Both the position numbers and the translations under genes were made by a program. The notes under the pieces were generated by a model, which was given only the letters and a program-made list of their open reading frames with translations, did not search any database and was not told where the DNA came from. Of a stretch of 20,994 nucleotides of DNA, positions 19,053 through 20,994 are shown in pieces (position 1 is the stretch's first letter; each line of letters begins with the position of its first letter). Source of the DNA: an uncultured Eubacteriales bacterium (lineage in GTDB: Bacteria > Bacillota > Clostridia > Oscillospirales > CAG-272); contig URHI01000018.1 of NCBI GenBank assembly GCA_900547565.1, forward strand, positions 1 through 20,994. Direction: 5' to 3'.

Positions 19053-19058
19053 TTTATT

Positions 19059-19072
19059 GAGTCATATGACTC
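19059..19072. promoter_or_regulatory. Perfect palindrome at the expected cotJ start point, possible operator
   Basis: GAGTCATATGACTC is a perfect 14-bp palindrome starting seven bases after the putative -10 element, where a repressor would block initiation. It is nested within a longer imperfect inverted repeat: CCGCATATC (19042-19050) against GATATGTGCGG (19081-19091), with nearly the same centre. I know no regulator with this exact site. Confidence 0.4.
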
Positions 19073-19121
19073 GGTAATCTGATATGTGCGGGGAGCGGCA
19101 GATTTGTCGCTTCTCCGCGCC

Positions 19122-19151
19122 CTGTCCGCGTGCATAGAGCAGCGCGGACAG
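19122..19151 (+). promoter_or_regulatory. Hairpin in the cotJA leader
   Basis: CTGTCCGCG (19122-19130) and CGCGGACAG (19143-19151) form a perfect 9-bp GC-rich stem with a 12-nt loop, ending about 20 nt before the cotJA start codon. No U-tract follows, so it is not a terminator. A role in mRNA stability or translation is possible but not shown. Confidence 0.45.
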
Positions 19152-19172
19152 TCGAAAGGTATGGTGAACAAT

Positions 19173-19781
19173 ATGAAATTCAATTCAAACGACGCGAGGA
19201 CACCTGCCGAGCGTATCGGCGATGACCTGCTTCGTCGTGTTATAGAGCAGAACTGTTCCGGCGAAAACCGTCGCGGATTGCGCCGCAACGGGCTTGGAAT
19301 AACCGGACAAAGTGAAAATTCCGTGCCGTGGCCGCCTGCCGGAGGAGCACGCGGAGGTAATTCAAGCAACTGCGGTTGCCGCTCGGGCAATGGCGGCTGC
19401 AGAGAACGTACCGACAACGGCGGCTGTAGGGAACGCACCGATAGCTGCGGCTGCAGAGAACGCACCGATAACGGCGGCTGTAGGGAACGCACCGATAGCT
19501 GCGGTTGCAGAGAACGCACCGACAACGGCGGCGGTAGGGAACGCACCGATAGCTGCGGCTGCAGAGAACGCACCGATAACAACTGTGGCTGTGGTTGCCG
19601 CCACGGCGGTGATGCCGGCAAAAACACCGGCTGGGGACTGTACGGCTACCCACTGGCCATGGTATATTCACCGATTCAGTGCTTTGGCGAGCTGTATGAA
19701 CCTGATGACGGACTGTCGCACGGCACGATATTCAGTCAGCTTGATTTACCGTTTGAGGGAAAAGGAGGTTGCCGCAAATGA
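19173..19781 (+). CDS. cotJA: Spore coat protein CotJA with Cys-rich tandem-repeat extension
   Basis: The C-terminal 50 residues are a CotJA domain: GWGLYGYPLAMVYSP, then QCFGELYEPDDGLSHGTIFS and QLDLPFEG. CotJA acts with CotJB and CotJC in the inner spore coat. Ordinary CotJA proteins are about 60-90 residues; this one is 202. Residues 1-65 are polar, and 76-138 consist of seven 9-residue repeats CRERTD(N/S)(G/C)G, flanked by NCGCRSG and CGCGCRHG. Seventeen of 202 residues are Cys, suggesting disulfide cross-linking or metal binding. The ATG at 19173 is chosen because GGTGA (19163-19167) precedes it by 5 nt; an ATG at 19161 is only one base from AAAGG. The stop overlaps the cotJB start (ATGA). 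CotJA identity is firm; the role of the repeats is unknown. Confidence 0.88.
   Translation: MKFNSNDARTPAERIGDDLLRRVIEQNCSGENRRGLRRNGLGITGQSENSVPWPPAGGARGGNSSNCGCRSGNGGCRERTDNGGCRERTDSCGCRERTDNGGCRERTDSCGCRERTDNGGGRERTDSCGCRERTDNNCGCGCRHGGDAGKNTGWGLYGYPLAMVYSPIQCFGELYEPDDGLSHGTIFSQLDLPFEGKGGCRK
19398..19586 (+). repeat. Seven 27-bp tandem repeats (54-bp A-B period) inside cotJA
   Basis: Units start at 19398, 19425, 19452, 19479, 19506, 19533 and 19560. Odd units begin TGCAGAGAACG and encode CRERTDNGG; even units begin TGTAGGGAACG or GGTAGGGAACG and encode CRERTDSCG. Alternation of the synonymous codons shows growth by 54-bp (A+B) duplications. Unit 6 starts with Gly in place of Cys; unit 7 ends NNC. 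Because the unit is a multiple of three, all six frames stay open across it, so overlapping ORFs here are not evidence of genes. Confidence 0.97.
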
Positions 19782-20059
19782 CAGATATGAGAAATTCATG
19801 CGGACGTGGCTGCAGGGAGCTTGCTCGTCGTGTCAAAGAACTTGACTTTGCAATAAATGAGGTGGCGCTGTATCTCAACGCCTACCCCGACAGTGCACCT
19901 GCGCTGGAATATTACAACTGTATGCGCGCACGTCGTCAGGCTATTGTAGAGGAGTATGAAGCTGCCTGCGGTCCCCTGACAATGTTCGGTAACTGCGGTG
20001 ACAGCTGGCAGTGGGTGCGCGGCCCGTGGCCGTGGCAATACGGCGGAGAGGACAGGTGA
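19778..20059 (+). CDS. cotJB: Spore coat protein CotJB
   Basis: Spore coat component encoded between cotJA and cotJC. The 93-residue protein shows the CotJB pattern: VKELDFAINEVALYLNAYPD, a central helix with ALEYYNCMRARRQAIVEEYEAACGPLT, and the C-terminal Trp-rich WQWVRGPWPWQYGGE. A short basic, Cys-containing N-terminus (NSCGRGCREL) is an addition not needed for the family. The start is the ATG at 19778, 9 nt after AAAGGAGG (19761-19768) and overlapping the cotJA stop. An in-frame TTG at 19769 abuts that site and is rejected. It is translationally coupled to both neighbours. Confidence 0.92.
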   Translation: MTDMRNSCGRGCRELARRVKELDFAINEVALYLNAYPDSAPALEYYNCMRARRQAIVEEYEAACGPLTMFGNCGDSWQWVRGPWPWQYGGEDR

Positions 20060-20064
20060 CAGAT

Positions 20065-20676
20065 ATGTGGATATATGAGAAAAAGCTGCAATACCCGGTG
20101 AAAATCAAAAACACCAACGCAAAGCTGGCACAGGCTATAATCAGTCAGCTTGGTGGGCCGGACGGAGAACTTGCCGCCTCCATGCGGTATCTGAACCAGA
20201 GGTACAGCATGCCTTATGACGAGGTGATAGGCATACTGACCGATGTGGGTAGTGAGGAGTTGGCGCACCTTGAGATGGTTGCCGCCATACTGCACCAGCT
20301 GACGCGCGACCTTACCGAAGACCAGATACGTGACAGTCCGTTTGCCAATTACTTTGTTGACCACACGCTGGGCGCTTATCCGCAGGCTGCCTCCGGAGTT
20401 CCGTTTGACGCAAAATATTTTGCAGTCAAGGGCGATATACTTGCCGACCTGCATGACGATCTGGCGGCAGAGCAAAAGGCGCGTTCTACGTATGACAACA
20501 TCCTGCGCCTGTGCGATGACCCGGACGTGCGTGACCCGATAAAATTTTTGCGTGCGCGTGAGATAGTGCACTATCAACGCTTCTGTGACGCAATGCGCAT
20601 AACGCAGGACAGGCTGAATTCCAAAAATTTCTATGCCTGCAATCCCTGCTTTGACCGCGGTTGCGGAAAAAAATGA
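20065..20676 (+). CDS. cotJC: Spore coat manganese-catalase-family protein CotJC
   Basis: Dinuclear-manganese catalase family protein of the spore coat, presumed to act with CotJA and CotJB. The 203-residue protein has the expected metal-ligand set: Glu35 (GELAASMRYL), Glu65 and His68 (SEELAHLEM), Glu136 (LAAEQKAR) and His169 (REIVHYQRF). MWIYEKKLQYPV at the N-terminus is typical of CotJC. The C-terminus ends in a small Cys-rich tail (ACNPCFDRGCGKK), echoing the Cys enrichment of CotJA here. The ATG at 20065 has AGGTGA (20054-20059) 5 nt upstream, a site that includes the cotJB stop. An in-frame ATG at 20011 lies inside cotJB and is rejected. A strong terminator follows. Confidence 0.96.
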   Translation: MWIYEKKLQYPVKIKNTNAKLAQAIISQLGGPDGELAASMRYLNQRYSMPYDEVIGILTDVGSEELAHLEMVAAILHQLTRDLTEDQIRDSPFANYFVDHTLGAYPQAASGVPFDAKYFAVKGDILADLHDDLAAEQKARSTYDNILRLCDDPDVRDPIKFLRAREIVHYQRFCDAMRITQDRLNSKNFYACNPCFDRGCGKK

Positions 20677-20734
20677 CCCTGGTGTACTGATACAGTCAAG
20701 GTCAGGTCAGGATTTTGTGCGAGAACCACGCTTT

Positions 20735-20765
20735 ACGCGCCCCGCTTGCCGGGGCGCGTTCTTTT
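20735..20765 (+). terminator. Intrinsic terminator of the cotJABC operon
   Basis: ACGCGCCCCG and CGGGGCGCGT pair perfectly over 10 bp around a CTTGC loop (20735-20759), followed by TCTTTT. It lies 58 bp after the cotJC stop. The 58 bp between them show nothing recognisable. Confidence 0.92.
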
Positions 20766-20802
20766 CGACCATTTTTCTGCCGCGTGGTAAGAAGTTTCTA
20801 CA

Positions 20803-20826
20803 GAAGTATTGAAGTATTGAAGTATT
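20803..20826 (+). repeat. Three copies of the 8-mer GAAGTATT
   Basis: GAAGTATT is repeated exactly three times in tandem (20803, 20811, 20819) just before the 36-bp array. Such short arrays change length easily by slippage. Confidence 0.9.
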
Positions 20827-20832
20827 GTCTGT

Positions 20833-20921
20833 CAAGGACGATGAGAAGATTACAGGAATATCGTATTACAAGGACGATGAGAAGATTACAGAAATATCGT
20901 CTTTCAGGACGATAAGAATGG
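20833..20921 (+). repeat. 36-bp tandem repeat, two full copies and a partial
   Basis: Units start at 20833, 20869 and 20905. The core is CAAGGACGATGAGAAGATTA followed by CAG(G/A)AATATCGT. The third copy lacks one A and breaks off after GACGATAAGAATGG. Each full unit has ACGAT and ATCGT near its ends, able to pair. As 36 is a multiple of three, short repetitive ORFs (RTMRRLQ type) appear here; they have no ribosome site and are not called genes. Confidence 0.9.
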
Positions 20922-20951
20922 CGCTTTTCTGTCCCGCGACAGAAAAGTGCC
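20920..20951 (+). repeat. Long hairpin within the right inverted end
   Basis: GGCGCTTTTCTGTC (20920-20933) pairs with GACAGAAAAGTGCC (20938-20951) over 14 bp with one G-U pair and a CCGC loop. This palindrome is the inner part of the right end of the MITE-like segment. Confidence 0.85.
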
Positions 20952-20968
20952 CAAAAGAACGCGCCAAT

Positions 20969-20989
20969 GGGGGAACCCATGGTTCCCCC
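20969..20989. repeat. Perfect hairpin GGGGGAACC / GGTTCCCCC
   Basis: A 9-bp perfect stem with a CAT loop directly adjoins the right end of the MITE-like segment and runs to near the window edge. It may be part of a larger composite palindromic element continuing outside. Confidence 0.8.
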
Positions 20990-20994
20990 TTGGA

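Larger units (their letters stand above)
20753..20968. repeat. MITE-like segment with inverted ends and internal tandem repeats
   Basis: The left end starts GGCGCGTTCTTTT (20753-20765) and continues with TTTTTCTGCCGCG. The right end read on the minus strand (from 20966 downward) starts with the identical 13 bases and continues with CTTTTCTGTCGCG. The two ends thus form an imperfect inverted repeat of about 33 bp enclosing tandem repeats, about 215 bp in total, with no transposase. The left end overlaps the cotJ terminator. Similar palindromic GACAGAAAAG-type elements are, from memory, dispersed in clostridial genomes, but this was not searched. Confidence 0.5.

Noticed and set aside
19049..19845. 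Long ORFs in other frames across the cotJA repeats (for example Ala/Pro- or Ser/Leu/Gln-rich proteins)
   Set aside because: The 27-bp unit is a multiple of three and free of stops in every frame, so these arise automatically. Only the CotJA frame has a ribosome site and a conserved domain.
20803..20921. Possible CRISPR array
   Set aside because: The 36-bp units are directly tandem with no unique spacers, and no cas genes are in the window.
20715..20980. Small ORFs on both strands of the terminal repeat region
   Set aside because: They are translations of the 36-bp repeats and the terminator stem, without ribosome sites or similarity to any family I know.

Overview
The window looks like chromosomal DNA from a spore-forming, strictly anaerobic member of the Clostridia, probably close to the Oscillospirales/Ruminococcaceae. 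This rests on gene content: a pyruvate phosphate dikinase of the clostridial type, a cotJABC spore-coat operon, a LysM-GH18 protein of the SleL/YaaH type without a signal peptide, an ECF thiamine transporter behind a TPP riboswitch, and a small ferredoxin-thioredoxin-reductase-like protein beside thioredoxin. Ribosome binding sites are strong GGAGG types and the DNA is moderately GC-rich. The genus cannot be fixed from this sequence alone. No phage, integrase, transposase, CRISPR array, rRNA or tRNA was seen.

Layout: (1) 1-2535, minus: ppdK, with its 3' end cut by the window edge. (2) 2536-2896: divergent promoter region, with an exact consensus promoter for the next operon. (3) 2897-7130, plus: pth then mfd, joined by a small tandem duplication that creates a 14-codon mini-ORF. 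(4) 7210-8523, plus: a lipoprotein with a parvulin-like foldase domain interrupted by an insert. (5) 8534-9299, plus: TPP riboswitch, two hairpins and thiT, closed by a bidirectional terminator. (6) 9414-10520, minus: prfB without the usual programmed frameshift. (7) 10728-16072, minus: a six-gene run from one promoter, encoding a GtrA-type membrane protein, an FAD/NAD(P) amine-oxidase-fold protein, a GT-C-like polytopic protein, a 2-hydroxyacid dehydrogenase, an FTR-like iron-sulfur protein and thioredoxin. (8) 16231-17529, minus: the LysM-GH18 protein. (9) 17653-18966, plus: enolase. (10) 19023-20676, plus: cotJA-cotJB-cotJC, with CotJA carrying a Cys/Arg-rich tandem-repeat extension. (11) 20735-20994: terminator followed by a repeat-rich, MITE-like non-coding segment.

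How the parts fit: ppdK and eno both act at the PEP node of glycolysis/gluconeogenesis; pth, mfd and prfB are housekeeping translation and repair genes. The gtrA-FAD-GT-C block suggests lipid-linked glycan modification of the envelope. The trxA/FTR-like pair suggests ferredoxin-driven disulfide reduction. The cotJ operon and the LysM-GH18 gene are spore-associated.

Most of the window is ordinary. The strongest candidates for something undescribed are the repeat-bearing CotJA and its control region, the pth/mfd junction mini-ORF, the interrupted parvulin domain, and the inverted-repeat-flanked tandem array at the right end.
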